Part shown: positions 1 to 13,132 of the stretch, piece after piece
Position numbering within the stretch: the stretch's first letter is position 1
Layout of the letters: each line of letters opens with the position of its first letter
Source: Psettodes erumei
Taxonomy: Eukaryota > Chordata > Actinopteri > Pleuronectiformes > Psettodidae
DNA: 64,000 bases
Direction: 5' to 3'
NCBI GenBank assembly: GCA_016785225.1
Contig: JAFBJZ010000228.1
Location: 310,001 to 374,000 of the forward strand
Position numbers and translations under genes: made by a program
The notes under the pieces: generated by a model
What the model was told of the DNA's origin: nothing
The model's input: only the letters and a program-made list of their open reading frames with translations
The model's database searches: none

Positions 1-16
1 CACATTCGCACACTCG

Positions 17-62
<46 letters not shown>

Positions 63-2095
63 CAGACTGTGAGGGCTTTTGTTTTATTTATTCGTTTATT
101 GCTCATTAAAGGGGGGAAAGATCCTATCTGCATTTCTAGAGGGAGTAGGAGAGAGAGAGTAACAAAGGAGAGTGTGCAGAAAGACTGCAAGAGAAGGAGC
201 GGCATTGTGAGGATGGAGAAGAAAAAGGGGAGAAAGGAGAGGGAAGAGAAAGAGATAAGAGCAGGGCACAGTAAAAATGAGGGACACAATGCTAAAGAGC
301 TAAGACGAAAACAATGAAGAGTGACAGACAAATGAGGGTTTAAGGAAAACTACTATGTAAAGTTGTCTTCATAATGGCTTCAAAATCAAATTGAGTGGAA
401 GAATTTTACATTTCTGCACTCTACAATTATCCGCTGGGTTCTCTCAGACAATGTAAAATATTCCAAAACGTGCCAGAGTCTTCCAGTGTCTCAGCTGTGT
501 TTCCTGCATTGTTTCCCCCCACACAAATGCAACATGGCGTGCAGCTCATATTGGCACAGGGTGGAGTGATTTTTCGATGCTTTTGTGCAGAATGTGGCTC
601 AGTTGAATACTCCAGCAGTGTATCGGGAGAGCACCCAAAAAAAAAAAAAAAAGCGGGTCTGGTGCTGGCCTGTTTTTCAAGGTGGTTGGCACTGATGTAA
701 TACACGCTAATGGGAAAAAGATTCTGATTACGTTAATACAGAAATAAAAGGGCTCGCATCAGCAGGAGCTTTATCAGCATTAGCTTCTGAGGAAATTTGA
801 GGTACCTTGGGTCCATGCTGAACAATGGGACATATTTTAGGCCCTCGCCACATGTTGTGGCAGATGTTTGCCATGAGAGCTGTAGGTGTGGGAGGAAAAT
901 AGTCAAAAATATGTGTTCAGACCTTACCTTTTGTGAATCATCCATAAATATACATGAACCTTTTTTCACTCTGTTAAAAAAAACATCTTCACATCATTCC
1001 CTCTGCAGGCCACTTAACATGCACATGCCCGCATAAACATGCTGATGGTTTCTGGATAAAATGTGTATTTAGTGCATTTTCAGATGGTTTCTAATTCACG
1101 AAAGGAGCATGAATTAAAAACACTTCAATCATTATGTAAATCTTCACTAAGGGAAAAAAACCCTTAATCAATCAAGGCCAACATCAAAGATTTCTGTGAG
1201 GTTTGATTGGTCAGAAGTCTCAGGCAGGCTGCACTGAAGCTGTTACTCTCAATTTTTTACTCGTGCTGCCTCTGACTTTTGATCTCGTTGTTTGGATATT
1301 TTTGATTATTGAATTGTTTTCAGGCAGTAACTTGAGTGCCATATATTGGTGAACCACACTAATAATCCCCACCCTGTGCTTCATTAAAAATTGATTCAAA
1401 GAGCTGGTTATTGGTTTTCTTTCATTCATACACGTAAAATACTCATAACAGTGAAACCCACTCATGTGTATTGGTGTTTCTGAGACTGTTTTGAGAATGC
1501 CATTAGCCAGCGAAATACAACATAGTCAACATTTAATATATAATGAATAAGAATCAGGTCGGCCCTCACTGTAGTTTTGAAACATCCTGAATATAAAGTC
1601 TCATTTTTCACGAAAGAGGTAACAATGGTGTTTCTTAATGAAACATCACTGAGCCGTTGTAGCGAGAGCACCCGAGAGGGTAATGCTTCGTATCACTGTG
1701 AGGGAAGTGGTTGGTATGAGGCACCATCTGCATCACTGAAGTACCCATAATCGCAGTCAAAGAATGCAATTCTGGGTGTTAAAGGCTTTCGTGCAGTAGT
1801 TATCTTGCAAACGTCTCAAACGTTGTCTCAGAAGCGGGTGTATGAGGGGAAAAACAGAAAAAAACAAGATGGGTTTCCAACTTATTCCCACGTCACCGGA
1901 GCTAGCACATCTACATGGTTAACATCTAAAAGGTCAGAAGAAATGACAGGAAAGCTGCACCGTGGTATTCTGTTCTGCTGTTTGCCTCTCTTGTGTTTTG
2001 ATCCTTTGTTGTTGTAACTGTATTTTCCTGTTCTGATCTATTTTTAAGCCCATGTCTAGGGGGTCTAAAGGAATCTGAGTGTTTTCTCTCTCCAG
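1..2095 (+). other. pcdh15: intron (3' part) upstream of first visible exon
   Basis: No cadherin-like coding block is visible here on either strand. The stretch opens with a CA microsatellite (18-61). It also contains a GA-rich patch (about 130-260) and an A-run near 640. It ends in a pyrimidine-rich acceptor, TTTTCTCTCTCCAG. The short open frames in it have no recognisable motif and are not supported as genes. Confidence 0.7.
18..61. repeat. (CA)n microsatellite
   Basis: Uninterrupted CA dinucleotide tract at the window edge. Confidence 0.97.
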
Positions 2096-2189
2096 TTCAG
2101 GCTATTTGGTTCTGGACAAGCCCCTGGACAGGGAATCTCTGGAATATTATACCCTGGTGGTGACAGCCTCAGACGGACACCCGGACGGG
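2096..2189 (+). CDS. pcdh15: pcdh15 exon: C-terminal part of EC6
   Basis: This 94-nt exon is bounded by TCTCCAG and GGG|GTAAGA. It enters with one base completing a codon and leaves in phase 0. The translation includes SGYLVLDKPLDRES and YTLVVTASDGHPDG, the typical late strands of a cadherin repeat. The LDRE segment and the ASDG segment carry acidic residues that coordinate inter-repeat calcium. By order in the chain this is EC6 of PCDH15. It joins directly to the exon at 6644, which supplies the rest of EC6 and the EC6-EC7 linker. Confidence 0.9.
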
Positions 2190-3124
2190 GTAAGATGCTC
2201 AGATGTACCACACAGATATTAACCGGTTGTCTTTTACTTGAGTTGTTTCACATTCCCAGTGGAATTAAACTGAACGCCTGCCTAGAGGGAATCTAAATCC
2301 TTCACAGTGAGATGCCACAAACAACAGCTGGGGCCTTATTTGAAAAGAGGGACATTAGAGGCAATTTTCAGAAACTCTCTTCATTCAGTGATGGTAACAA
2401 TCATAATAACCACTATTTTCAAAATAAACAGCCAAAATCTATTTACAACAACAAACTTTAGACGAACGTGTATGCTTAAAGACTTGAAAATAATTAAATG
2501 GATGCGAAAAATAATGGGAAACACAGGCTGCGGGCCGGCAACTGTGAGCACAAAAAAATGTTTGAGAAAATGGATGAGTGGAAAAAGAACGGAGCGAAAG
2601 TGATGGATCTTATGCTATGGAAATTGCACACCAACAACATGGTCACTGACCTTGCAGAGTACATGATAAGTAGGGCTCCATGCTTATCCTCGGACTTGCT
2701 TTTTAATTGACCATTCATGCTGTCCTGTAAATTTACAGCATGTATCATCATGAAGATTTCAGTTCACGTAATCAGACCAAAAAATGATTCTTTCACTGAG
2801 TTTATGACCCGACTGCCAAAGCTTATTTGCCAGCTGAAAAGTAGATGAAGAAGAAGAACATTACTGCGTCCTAATTGTTTTGGCATTTCAATGTGGATGG
2901 AAGACTTGAAAATGAGAATGTAGGTCATTATAAGACGTACACTGGCTTAATGTGGATGAAAAAACAAAATGGCTCAAAAAAAACCCTCATTTGGGTGTGT
3001 TTACTCCACAGCCAGAGCTATTTTGAAAGGATGAAGGAGTGTGCGACCTTCCTCGCTTTCTCACTCACCTCACTGATCACAGGTCACCCGAGTCATTTTC
3101 TCTCTGTTAGGGCTTCTTTTCTTC

Positions 3125-3180
3125 TTCCCTTTTTTAAAAGTCAAATCTTCTGTTGCTCTCACATGAAAGTCAAATTGAGA
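3125..3180. repeat. intronic duplicated block, copy 1
   Basis: It has TTCCCTTTTTTAAAAGTCAAAT-like sequence followed by ACATGAAAGTCAAATTGAGA. A second copy lies 2.5 kb downstream with the same two half-motifs in the same order. The function is unknown. Confidence 0.55.
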
Positions 3181-5542
3181 CATTGGACAGCGTCCCCTTG
3201 CGCGCCCCCTCTCCCGTCTTGTCTCCTTCTCTACTCCTTTGGCTTTCATCAGTGTCCCCTTCTTTCTTCTCCTCTGCCCCCCCCCAGCATCTGGCTGTTA
3301 GACAAGCATTTAAGGAAGTTTGTTTCCCCTCCTCATCCTCTCCAGTACCCCCCCCCCCCCCCCAATGTCAATTAAAACAAAAGGTAAAGTTTAAGGTTCC
3401 TCCGAGGACAGAAAAATGCTGATTTGAATACTCTGACCTTCTCTCGCACACACCCTCGCACACAATATGAAGGAGAGGGAACAAGTGGGAGGAAGGAGAG
3501 AGATGTGAGAGGTATTCATGGGGCTCTTATTACCTCAACAATTGCACTGTGTGTGTTCATACACAGTTCTGTAAAGGAGTCTTGACATGCGCACACTCAC
3601 ACTCATGCACTCTTAGTCAGTTGCTCCTTGGACCTTGACAATTAGTGAATTAGCTTTGTGCCCTTAAGGTCTTTAAGTCAGCAAATGGCTAAAAGTAGTT
3701 TGGACATTTTTCTGTTTGACACTCCATTTTATTTTGAATAAGGAGAAAAAGACAGCGGAGAATTGCGTGGAGAGAGAGAGAGAGAGGTCTGTGAGAGAAG
3801 AATGGTCCGAGCTACACAGAGAGACAGAGGGGAAGACGAGGAAAAGAAAGAAAATAGAAAAGGAGAAGAGAAGATTGGGGTGTAGTTTCCCTACGTGGAC
3901 CCATTAATCAGCATCGCTCAAAAGGCCTTGGGTTGTCTTCATATGCGTGTGCACACGCACGCACACACCCACCCATCTATGTCCCCTATTATTGAATGTC
4001 CCGTTGTGTGAGTGTCAGACTACAAAGTGCCTAATTGGCTATTTGGCCAGTGAATCCATCATACTGCCACAGGCTGAGGACCCTACAAGCTGCAGTGAAC
4101 CAGCGCCACTGTAAGGACACTGTGCATCATAGGATGCAACTTCAACTTTGGCGCAGGACAGCATGCTGTTGTCAGAGGGCACCGTGGCATGCAAAAAATT
4201 GATCCGCATCAACCATTAGATAGCGTGGGAGTTAGCGCCACTGCAGCTACATCAATGAATGTAGAAATCGATTTATGCGGTGGCTTAAAAAATGCGCCAT
4301 GCATTTTTCAAAACAAAAATGTCTCAACATCAACAAAAAAAAGTGCAGAAGAAAAAAGCGGACGCATTGGGGCCCGTTATCAACACGTGTCAGGTTGTAA
4401 TGGCTGCACCCGTACACCTGCGAGAATACGATTAGACGCCACCAGTCAGCCGGCAGCCAAACAGCTGATGAACGAGCCAGTGATTATGGGCGTCTTAAAC
4501 AGCTGATGTCAGTCAGCTAAAGCTCTCTGTCAGTGCTCTGGCTCGACCAACGCTGGGCTCCATATTTGGTGCACTGGTTATAATTTACAAGGGCAGTATG
4601 ATGTATGTGGGACTGACTGGGAATAAACTACAGGGTTCCATTGTAATCGAAATGAAGGAAACTGCCCGGTGCAACATTGTGGCTTGCTGATGTGCTGACA
4701 ATCATTTCTGGACAACAATGGAGGCCCGTGGCATGCAGGAAGAGGTTATATCAGGCTGTGGCTACACAAGCAACGATTTTCAATAAGATCAGTCTTTTGT
4801 GGATATTATCTATGCCGCGTTTGTAGGAAGTGGAGGAAATATAAAATACCTCCAGTACCTTTTCATCGCAACAACACGGAGCCGGCAGGTAGAAGCATGC
4901 CCAGTTTGTGATACTGGCAGACATCGGTGAATTCCCATCTATCACAGGTGGATGCTGGGTAATTGTCAAGACACATTTCATTCGCAGGGGGATCGATTAC
5001 CTTGCAGGAAGAGACTCAAATAAAGCACTGACTTTTTGACCTTTTACGTACATTTGCGTTGTCACAGACCTCTAGGATTAGGAAAATGAGCATGTAATGT
5101 ATGTATCAAATGATTAAACTCTCACCTTGTCAGTCACACTGCTCATTTTCAATTAAACTCTGTTGTGAAGATTATCCAGGTACAAGTGCATGGTAGTATA
5201 TGCAGCTGAAACCTTGAACATATGCTGTCTCCAGGAGGGTGGATGTTCAACTTTGGCAGGCAGCCATGGCGTCAGAAAGATAACAAACTCAGGTGTGCTG
5301 TTATTTGAAAATGATGCACTTGGAGCCCAACATGCAGCTGAGTGCGTCTCTTTCTGTCTGTGCGAGCGAGTGTCTGCCAGTGTTGCTCAAAGCCCGCCTT
5401 ATCAGAGCTCATTCTACTTTAGATATATTGGCATTCAGATAAACTGTTTTGTCAACCGGGAGCTCTTAACCTCAAATTACTTGCATCATCGTGTGCCCTG
5501 CCAACCTCAATAGCCTGTTGTCACCTCTGTGATTGTAAATCT

Positions 5543-5544
<2 letters not shown>

Positions 5545-5577
<33 letters not shown>
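5545..5577. repeat. (CA)n microsatellite
   Basis: Uninterrupted CA tract directly upstream of the second copy of the duplicated block. Confidence 0.97.
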
Positions 5578-5582
<5 letters not shown>

Positions 5583-5644
5583 TTTTTCTCTTTTCATCCC
5601 ACTGTTGTGAATCGGTTAGCTCACCCCCGTTTCCCTCCTCCCAC

Positions 5645-5714
5645 TTCCCTTCTTTAAAAGTCAAATGGTCGATCACTCGCTCTCTCTTCCACTTTCATGA
5701 AAGTCAAATTAAGA
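5645..5714. repeat. intronic duplicated block, copy 2
   Basis: TTCCCTTCTTTAAAAGTC is followed by TCATGAAAGTCAAATTAAGA, in the same order as the copy at 3125-3180. The spacing between half-motifs differs by about 14 nt. Confidence 0.55.
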
Positions 5715-6643
5715 GAATGGTGACCTCCTGCCGGCTTCTCTCTGCTCTCACTTGGTTACATTTTTTTTGTGCTTTTTCCTTTTGGTTGTTAAACACTGGG
5801 AGTTGGTGACATTTGCCGTGAAGACTTCTAATGAATCCCCTCCAAACCTCCACAAACAGGTTTTAACGCTTCAGGTGATCGGTTTGTTGTTCCCCATCCT
5901 TATTTGTCACAGATTTCAGGTCACAGTATTCATCTCCATTTAATTTTGCGTTGTACTTTAAGGAGCCAAAAGCCAATACACCATAGTTAACATCCATAGT
6001 CAGTTCCCCAGCAGTTGTTTACATGTAAAGACTGTCATTTATTTAGATGAAACATGAATTTTCCTCAGGAAAGCTCTCATCTTCCATCTTTCAGTATATC
6101 GTATGCAAATTTACCACTTCCACTTAGCTGTCTGTTCCTGAAGGAGATTCAGAATCACCTCTGTGATGCAATCGCCTCTTTGTACTGTACATTGACAAAC
6201 AGTCTACAAGAAGTTCAACTGTTTTGCTTCTGCACCCCTGTGGGCTTTCCAATTTTTGCTTGTAATTTTTCATGTTGTTCTTGATTATGCATATCTTAAC
6301 ACAAATATCCCATTAAACATGGCAGGAGAATATGCAAAGTGGAAAGTTAAAAAAAATAATTATAATTTTAGAGGGAAGAGTCCTTACAAGAACAAAGAGA
6401 AGGGCCAGGACCGGAGTGCAGCTAATCTACCACCAAAATAGGCTCTTGGTGCGCTACATTTAGAGGCTATTAGTAAGTGAGGCTAATGGAATAAGATGGT
6501 AAAATAATACCTCTGAAATTTAAAGATGGATTCATCCTGTGTACTCCTATGTAATCATTTGCTTGTGACACTTTGTCAAGTATGATAAATGAAAATTCGG
6601 GTGTTTTCTGAGCCAAGATTTATCTGTGTTTGTGTGTGTTTAG

Positions 6644-6772
6644 ACCTCCACTGCGATGGTGAAGATTGTGGTGACCGATGTTAATGACAACGACCCGCTG
6701 TTCGACGCTTCGCTGCCAGTGAACCTCACTGTCACTGAAGAGCAGGATCGTGCCTACGTTGGGCAAGTCAAG
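6644..6772 (+). CDS. pcdh15: pcdh15 exon: end of EC6, EC6-EC7 linker, start of EC7
   Basis: This exon has 129 nt and 43 codons, phase 0 to 0. It encodes VKIVVTDVNDNDPLF, a canonical D-x-N-D-N-x-P calcium linker, then the first strand of EC7 with NLTVTEEQD and VGQVK. The NLT triplet is a potential N-glycosylation site. The acceptor is TGTGTTTAG. The donor AAG|GTTTGA departs from the GTRAGT consensus and should be weak, and it is followed by a short CA-rich stretch (GCACACACGCAC). The protein continues exactly into ATDPDLG of the exon at 13013. Confidence 0.95.
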
Positions 6773-9210
6773 GTTTGAAGATGCACACACGCACTCTAAA
6801 ACGTGTACGGAGAAGCAACAAACACACCCGGGATCTCCTCTCGACTTCCTCACCTCACTGCTCATTTACATGTTTAAAATAAAGTTTGATCCCATCAGCA
6901 TGCGTGTGTTTCCATGCTAATGTGTTCTGCAGTCATGGCCGTGCATTTGTTTGTGAGCTTTTTGCATGCTTTCCTTTGCACTAATCCTTTGTTACAGTGA
7001 TGAGTCATGAACAAAAAAGCCAGTTTAGATTACAGTTTATCCCACTGTATCAAAAATTCCTGCCTGTACATCTGCAGTTAAAAGGCCCAACATCACAGGA
7101 GACGATGTAGGGCGATGGATTACGCTCTCGTCCCCGTATCTGTTATTTCTCTTGTGGTCCAGAACAGCATGTTTGAAGCTGGTTACGCAGCTCTTTTTTC
7201 ATTATTGTGGCACAGGTCATCATGTTTCAGTCTAAGTCTTGTTTGTCATCCTGACATAAGGTCACTGCCTCATGATGCAAGATTCATATTTACTCTCCAG
7301 CTCACCATCTTCCCCACCACAGTCTAATACCACACGCATACAGAGACGTGCACACGCAGTGCACAGGGATGCACAGAGGGTCTAATGAAATTCAGCTCTC
7401 AGTCTTTTAGCATGGGGACCACAGATCTCTAACATCCGTAATTAGGGCTGTATGTAACTATACACAGAGGACTGTGTGTGTACTGTATTTGGAGGTAAAC
7501 AGGATACAAGGATTTCAGATGTGTCCCCTGTTACTTCTCAGGAATATGGCACTTAAAATTATATTATGAAACATAAACTTGCATATTATTAGTTCTCAGC
7601 TTTTATTCTCATTTTTTATCAGATTATAAAGGCATCATAAAGGCATGATAAACAAAAAGTCAATAATGACTAAATCATAGCTTTTTCAAGTTTGTGAACT
7701 TTTATCATGAAAAGTGAAAAACAGAATGAAATAAGAAACTGAATAAACACTTTAGAAACTGCTTATTTAAAAAAAAGTGTAAATCTGACACACCTATGTC
7801 ATAATGTTAAAAAAGAAGATGAAAGAAATTTAGCACATGCATGAGTAACATGATCTTTCCTCCACACCTCGGGTTGCATTTTCACCTGTATCAGCAGCCT
7901 CATCTCCACTTACCACAAAGAGTCCTTGTTCCACACCTAATAACTGATTCTTGTACTGTATTCCCCAGACAGGGGTCATGGCTAAATCTGACACTTTGAT
8001 AGGCTCTGATCTTTAAGATGCTCCCTCAGTAGCAAGCTCGCTTGGATTTTCTCCAAGCTTAATTCATAGCCTTTGTGAACCAGTGTCAGGGGGTCTTTGA
8101 TCAGTCTGACACTTTGCCAGCTTCTAAATGTTAATCATGCTTCTTTGGACTTCCTCCTGAGATAAATATATGGCACTTGCACACCCTTGTCTGAGATTTT
8201 TGAGAAAGTCTTACTTTTAACAGGTTCCAAACTTAAAAGTTCAGTATCTTTTCCTATTTGCACCACTGGGCACAGCTCCAACCTTGTAAATCCACTGTTA
8301 ACCATAAATAGGACATTTCATTCCAAGCATTCCAAATTTTAACTATCTCTGAGACTTTGGGCATCTTCCAAATCCAATATCCCAAAAACCCACCCTAATC
8401 TTTAGAGAGGGCACTTGAAAGCATTCCAATCCTGAACTTCCTTCCTTTCAAGGACCCTTGGATATTTTCCAAACCAAAACAGACGGTGTGATCCCTTAGC
8501 GGGCCGTGTAAGGCACGACTCTGGGCCTGCTTCCAAGACAGGGTCCCTACCTGTAGGTATTAAACTGATTCTGGAAGAATGAATGCACCTGACCTTGGTT
8601 TGCTGATGTCGGTAAGATAAGGGAGGGATGGAAAGAGAGGAGGAAGTGAGACATGCTTGCGTGGCAGAGAAAAATGAGAGAAAGCCACCAGGGGAGAAGT
8701 AAAAGCAGGAAAGGGAGGTGAGGGGAGCTGTACGGCTTTCAAGAGTTTAAGATATGGACGCTTTTTAAAGAGGAGAAATGAAAAAAAAATTAAATGAAAA
8801 AAAATTGTATCTTTAAATCGTCTTTTTTTCCTGCCCTGCTGACTCTGCCAAACACGCATCATGAAAGCTACAGTGGTATGATTTACCCCATGGTACCCAT
8901 CTCTGGCATTGTTGCTGAATCAACAGGGCGTGACGCCATGCTAAACTTGACAGTCAAAAAATTTTATATCAAGCTGCCCGCCTCCCAGATTGGCTCTTCA
9001 TCACCTCACAGCTGGATTAGGCAAACCATGCCGTGGAGGATTGGAAGGCTTTTCCTGCCATCCAAAACACCAGATGATTTTGCTGATTTGTTCACCTTCG
9101 ACCACAGAGAGGGGAATGAATCAGTGGAATCACCTGCGGGAGAGCATTGGTCCTTCATGGCGTGATTGCCTGTCACTACAGCATGGCTGTTTACTCTCCT
9201 CATGTGCTGT

Positions 9211-9234
9211 CAGCAGCAGCAGCAGCAGCAGCAG
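9211..9234. repeat. (CAG)8 trinucleotide repeat
   Basis: Eight perfect CAG units inside the intron; not in a supported reading frame. Confidence 0.97.
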
Positions 9235-11689
9235 CGTGCTGCACAAAACGCGCTTGTTTGGCTATGAAATTGAAGTTTGTTTTTTTTGGACGTGGTTTTA
9301 AATTGATTCATAAGAAAAAATACCTTTGAAGGGCAAAAAAAGGGCAGAAAGTAGATCATATCAATCTCTCTTCAAACTGTGTATGTTCTCTTCATACTAA
9401 TAGTGTGGCAGTCCATGTTTCCATTGACCAGAACAACATTTCACGAGAAACAAAAATCCATTTGGATTTGGTACAACCAAGAAAGCCACCGTAAAAGACA
9501 AAGCATATATTCCATATGCAGGCAGTAAGTTTTATTTCTGGTAGCATACCAGCACTTTGCTGGCTCCCTGTGCTGTGCCAATCTTTTTTTCTGTGACAAC
9601 TTAAAATGAAAAGATGTCAACTTACAACCCCTAATCAGTAGTCGCATGTCTGATTGTGACTAAAGTTTAACCAAAAGGTACATTTTTCCCCTTATTTAAT
9701 TTGAAATTCAATTTTCTTGAAGGCCCAGTGATAACAGATAAGGCTGGAGCAGTGAAAAATACAAAAATGTAGGTGAGAAAGTACAAATACATTTTAAGTA
9801 CAAATCAATGATAAGTTTAGTATGCAGCAAAGTACATATGTGAAGTTGCACCACAGAATGAAATGAAGTTCAGGTGTCATCCAATAGGTAAAATGTACGA
9901 CTCAGATGCAGGAACAATGACACAAACACACAGCGTAAGAGACAGCCGGGGGGTGGCCGGTCTGTATGCAGAGGAGCAGACGGCCACACTGTTATAACAC
10001 CTGACTATATGTTTTTTTGGCGCAGATAAAGAAATGTGCTCAGAGATGGATGAGGAAAAAAAACTCAGTAATTTGGTTTCAGTTGCAGGCACTTGTCTCG
10101 TTGTATCTAGGAATGAAATGAGAGGTGGAGTCGAGAAAGTGATGAAAAGACAGATGGAAAAAAGAAAGGGGGAAATTGGAAGCGAAGACGTACGAGCACC
10201 CAAACATGAAAAGCGGAGCTTGTGATTGCGGAGATACAGCGTATATTTCAGGCTTCAAGCTTTTTTCTTTTCCTTTTTTTGTCTGTGTGTTGAAAAACAG
10301 CAGACCTAAGGCAGCCCAGACATTAATCCTATTGTGTTCCTGGCTTTTAACTGTCTGGCAATGTATTTGTGCTGAGAGAACTGTGAGCAAGACGGCAAGG
10401 GAGGGATGAGACACAAGGGAGCGAGAGAATAGAGGAGGATGAAAAGAGGGAGAGAGAGAGTCACACACACCTTGTACAGTGCCCAACTCCAGTAGCTGCA
10501 GTCATCAATACGTTTGACATTGAGGTGATTAATTCAGCCTGCTATCTAAAGGATTTAATCCAGTGCCCAGAAATGCAATGCTATGACTACCTCACTGCAG
10601 CCTTACAGCATTGAGCATTCCTTTATATTTTAGTGATAGCAGAAGAAAATGCTTTTGTGTCTATTTATCTTTTTTGTTTTTTCTTCCATCAATTAGTTGG
10701 CTGACATTATGGAACAAATTTTCTCATGTCAAAACTCAACTCCCAGAGTGAGAGCGAGAAAAGTGGTTTGAGATTGACATTGTGCTCATTAGGATGCACT
10801 CGTCAGTTAGTTTTGCTTCTCAAAACACATGCAACAGCATATGTGAAAAATAGCCAGGGGGGCTAAATACTCCATGTATAACGATGGCGATGTTGTGTTT
10901 TGGTATTTTATTAAAAAACAAACAAAAAAAACACACACACAGTTTTTAGCACAGTTATGATAATGAGTTTCTGTCTTGTAAATAAGATTCATGCCAACAT
11001 CCAAGTCTTAGCTGTGACTTGCAAGGTTTTTCTGAGGTGGCACAAAACAAATGTGGATGCGTGTCTTTTTCTCCTATAGTTTTTTCCCACCATTTTTTCA
11101 CTCTCTCTTCATCTCTGTCTCGCTCTTTGTCTTCATTTCATAGTCTCTCACTTCGCCAAACAACCCAAGATAATCACCAAAAAAGCTGGTTGCCCCATTA
11201 GATTTATAACACAGTTTCACACCCAGATAGTGATGAATCACTGGATACAAATCACATAAAGAGGACTTCATTCTTCACTCTTACACTCTACATAACACTG
11301 GCAAGAGAGAGAGAGAGTGAGTCTAATTTCTATTAATCCTTATAGCCACTGTGTGAGAGGAGAGGGAATTTTAATGATCAAAGATTTGGGGAAACTGGGA
11401 AAAAATGGGTCACTGCAACAGCAAGAAAAAAAAAAGTGACACAGTAGTGCAAATAAAATGGAATATAAATATGAATTGAATTATTGGGGTTAGATAAACA
11501 TCTTAGATAACTGTGACAGCTTCAATAGTTTATGTTTAACTAATATAAAGAATGAATCCTTTTTGCTTTGCGCTGTCTCAAATCAGAATATCACTTTTTT
11601 CCAACACTTTATTTAATGATCCCTCACCTGCTAAATAAATTCACATTAGCCTCAGTTGTGCTTTCCGATTAGTGCTAATTACACGGCTG

Positions 11690-11960
11690 AATTGCTAACT
11701 GGCCCCAACGGGCACATGACCAGGGGGTCGGGGCGCCCCCTGGTCCAGAGCCTGTGTTTGTTGGTACTGTTAAAACTTCTTATTGGCGACTCAAAAGACA
11801 CAAAACAACTTAAAAAAAAAACATTTTTAAAAGAAAAACTAAAGAGAGACATGACTAAAAAGGAAAAGCTGCAAAGAGACGCAAAATGGCTGTGAAGAGA
11901 CAGATAACGTCCAGAGAGAGACACAAAACCACAACAAAGAGATTGAAATGTGGACATCCT
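11690..11960. repeat. dispersed repeat with ~20-22 bp degenerate internal units
   Basis: A GC-rich head (CAGGGGGTCGGGGCGCCCCC) is followed by several imperfect units of the form AAAGAGACACAAAAC-GACTA. Examples are CAAAGAGACGCAAAATGG and AGAGAGACACAAAACCAC. I recall such AAAGAGACACAAAA ladders as common dispersed repeats in perciform fish genomes. The family name is not assigned. Confidence 0.6.
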
Positions 11961-12210
11961 CTAACATGGGGGCCGTATATTATCGTAAGCGCTCACTACA
12001 TCACTGGCACGTGGAAAATGACAACCCGACTGTTGTGAACAGCCGTGACACAAGAGAGACACACTGCTGCCAAAGTTACCAATCGTTGTCATATTCCACG
12101 TAAGTCGTACGTGCATGAGCTGTCAGCATATGCATTATGTTTTCTCCATACAGATTGTCCCTTGTTGCAGAGCGCTGCCTTCTCCTGTGGTTGTCATGCA
12201 ATCCGTAGTA

Positions 12211-12234
12211 CACACACACACACACACACACACA
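12211..12234. repeat. (CA)n microsatellite
   Basis: Perfect CA tract. Confidence 0.95.
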
Positions 12235-13012
12235 AACAAAACCATGTTAATATTTCCTCTGTTTGTCTCTCCCCTGCTCTGGTCTCACCTGTTTTAATGC
12301 TGTCAGAGTGCTGATCGCGCAGGTCGAACACTCAGGCAGGTTGAAAGGAACATCGGCTCGCAATTTGTCACCTCCTCACCGCCCTATTTTATTAGTTGAA
12401 AGAGACGATGTTGAGAAGCAGTCAGAGGAGTTGACTCAACTCGGCAGATACAGAAAGACAGTCAGATGAAAGAGCTGGGAAAAGAAGACGCTCTGTGCTA
12501 GGAATTTTCCAAGTGAGAACTGGAACCGCTGTCTCATTAAGTCTTAATCATTGCTGCTGGTGGAAAGTACGCTGAATTCTTCTGGACAAGCGGCAGTGGG
12601 GCGGGGATGACGTAGAGTGAGAGCAGAGCTCCAAGGTCTGCCTTTGTCACCTGAGTGAAACTGTAAAAACGGAAATTATTGTTTTCCCAGTATCTCTCAT
12701 TCTCGCGCACGCACACATACCGCTCCTTCATTTGCAAATACTATTCTTTACTCCCCAAGAAAAGCTTTGTAAATGTTAAGATTGAAAGAGATTAAGAGTT
12801 GAACCACTTATCATGCATTCCCAGACATACGCGCTTCAATCACACACACATTTAGCTTGATTTGACAGGAAGCTCACTTTTAATTAAAGGAATGATTTTG
12901 CCTTCGAGGCAGTCTGATGGATTGAGTGCATTTCAAAAGAAATGATTTAAACCTATAGTCCCCCTTTCTTGCTGCTCGTGAGCACACTGTATTTCTCTGT
13001 GTCTGTGTTAAG

Positions 13013-13132
13013 GCTACGGACCCAGATCTGGGGGCGAGCGGTCAGGTCCATTATCGGCTCGTCAACCACCAGAAGCTCTTTTCCATCAACGCCACGGGAG
13101 CGATCAGAACCGCTGTGCCGCTGGACAGAGAG
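13013..13132 (+). CDS. pcdh15: pcdh15 exon: EC7 core
   Basis: This exon has 120 nt and 40 codons, phase 0 to 0. It starts ATDPDLGASGQVHYRL, the D-x-D-containing loop and strand of a cadherin repeat, and ends PLDRE, the calcium-coordinating DRE. In mammals the matching stretch begins ATDPDAGINGQVHYSL (from memory). The donor GAG|GTCAGA is non-consensus and is followed by an intron of only 98 nt. The acceptor is TGTGTTAAG. Confidence 0.95.

Larger units (their letters stand above)
2190..6643 (+). other. pcdh15: intron, 4.45 kb, no gene seen
   Basis: This intron lies between the two EC6 exons. It contains a C-run near 3348-3363, a GA-rich tract near 3770-3870, a (CA)n tract at 5545-5577, and two related copies of a pyrimidine-rich block with AAAGTCAAAT motifs (about 3125-3180 and 5645-5714). 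The open frame at 4189-4506 has no recognisable domain and is not called. Confidence 0.7.
6773..13012 (+). other. pcdh15: intron, 6.2 kb, no gene seen
   Basis: Between the EC7 exons. It holds (CAG)8 at 9211-9234, a degenerate dispersed tandem repeat at about 11690-11960, and a (CA)n tract at 12211-12234. The 123-codon open frame at 8794-9165 lacks a family motif and flanking splice logic and is not called. Confidence 0.7.

Noticed and set aside
4189..4506. 105-codon open frame in the first large intron
   Set aside because: No known domain, no splice or promoter logic; possible repeat remnant but not supported.
8794..9165. 123-codon open frame in the EC7 intron
   Set aside because: No recognisable motif or plausible place in the pcdh15 reading; may be a conserved element but nothing shows it is coding.
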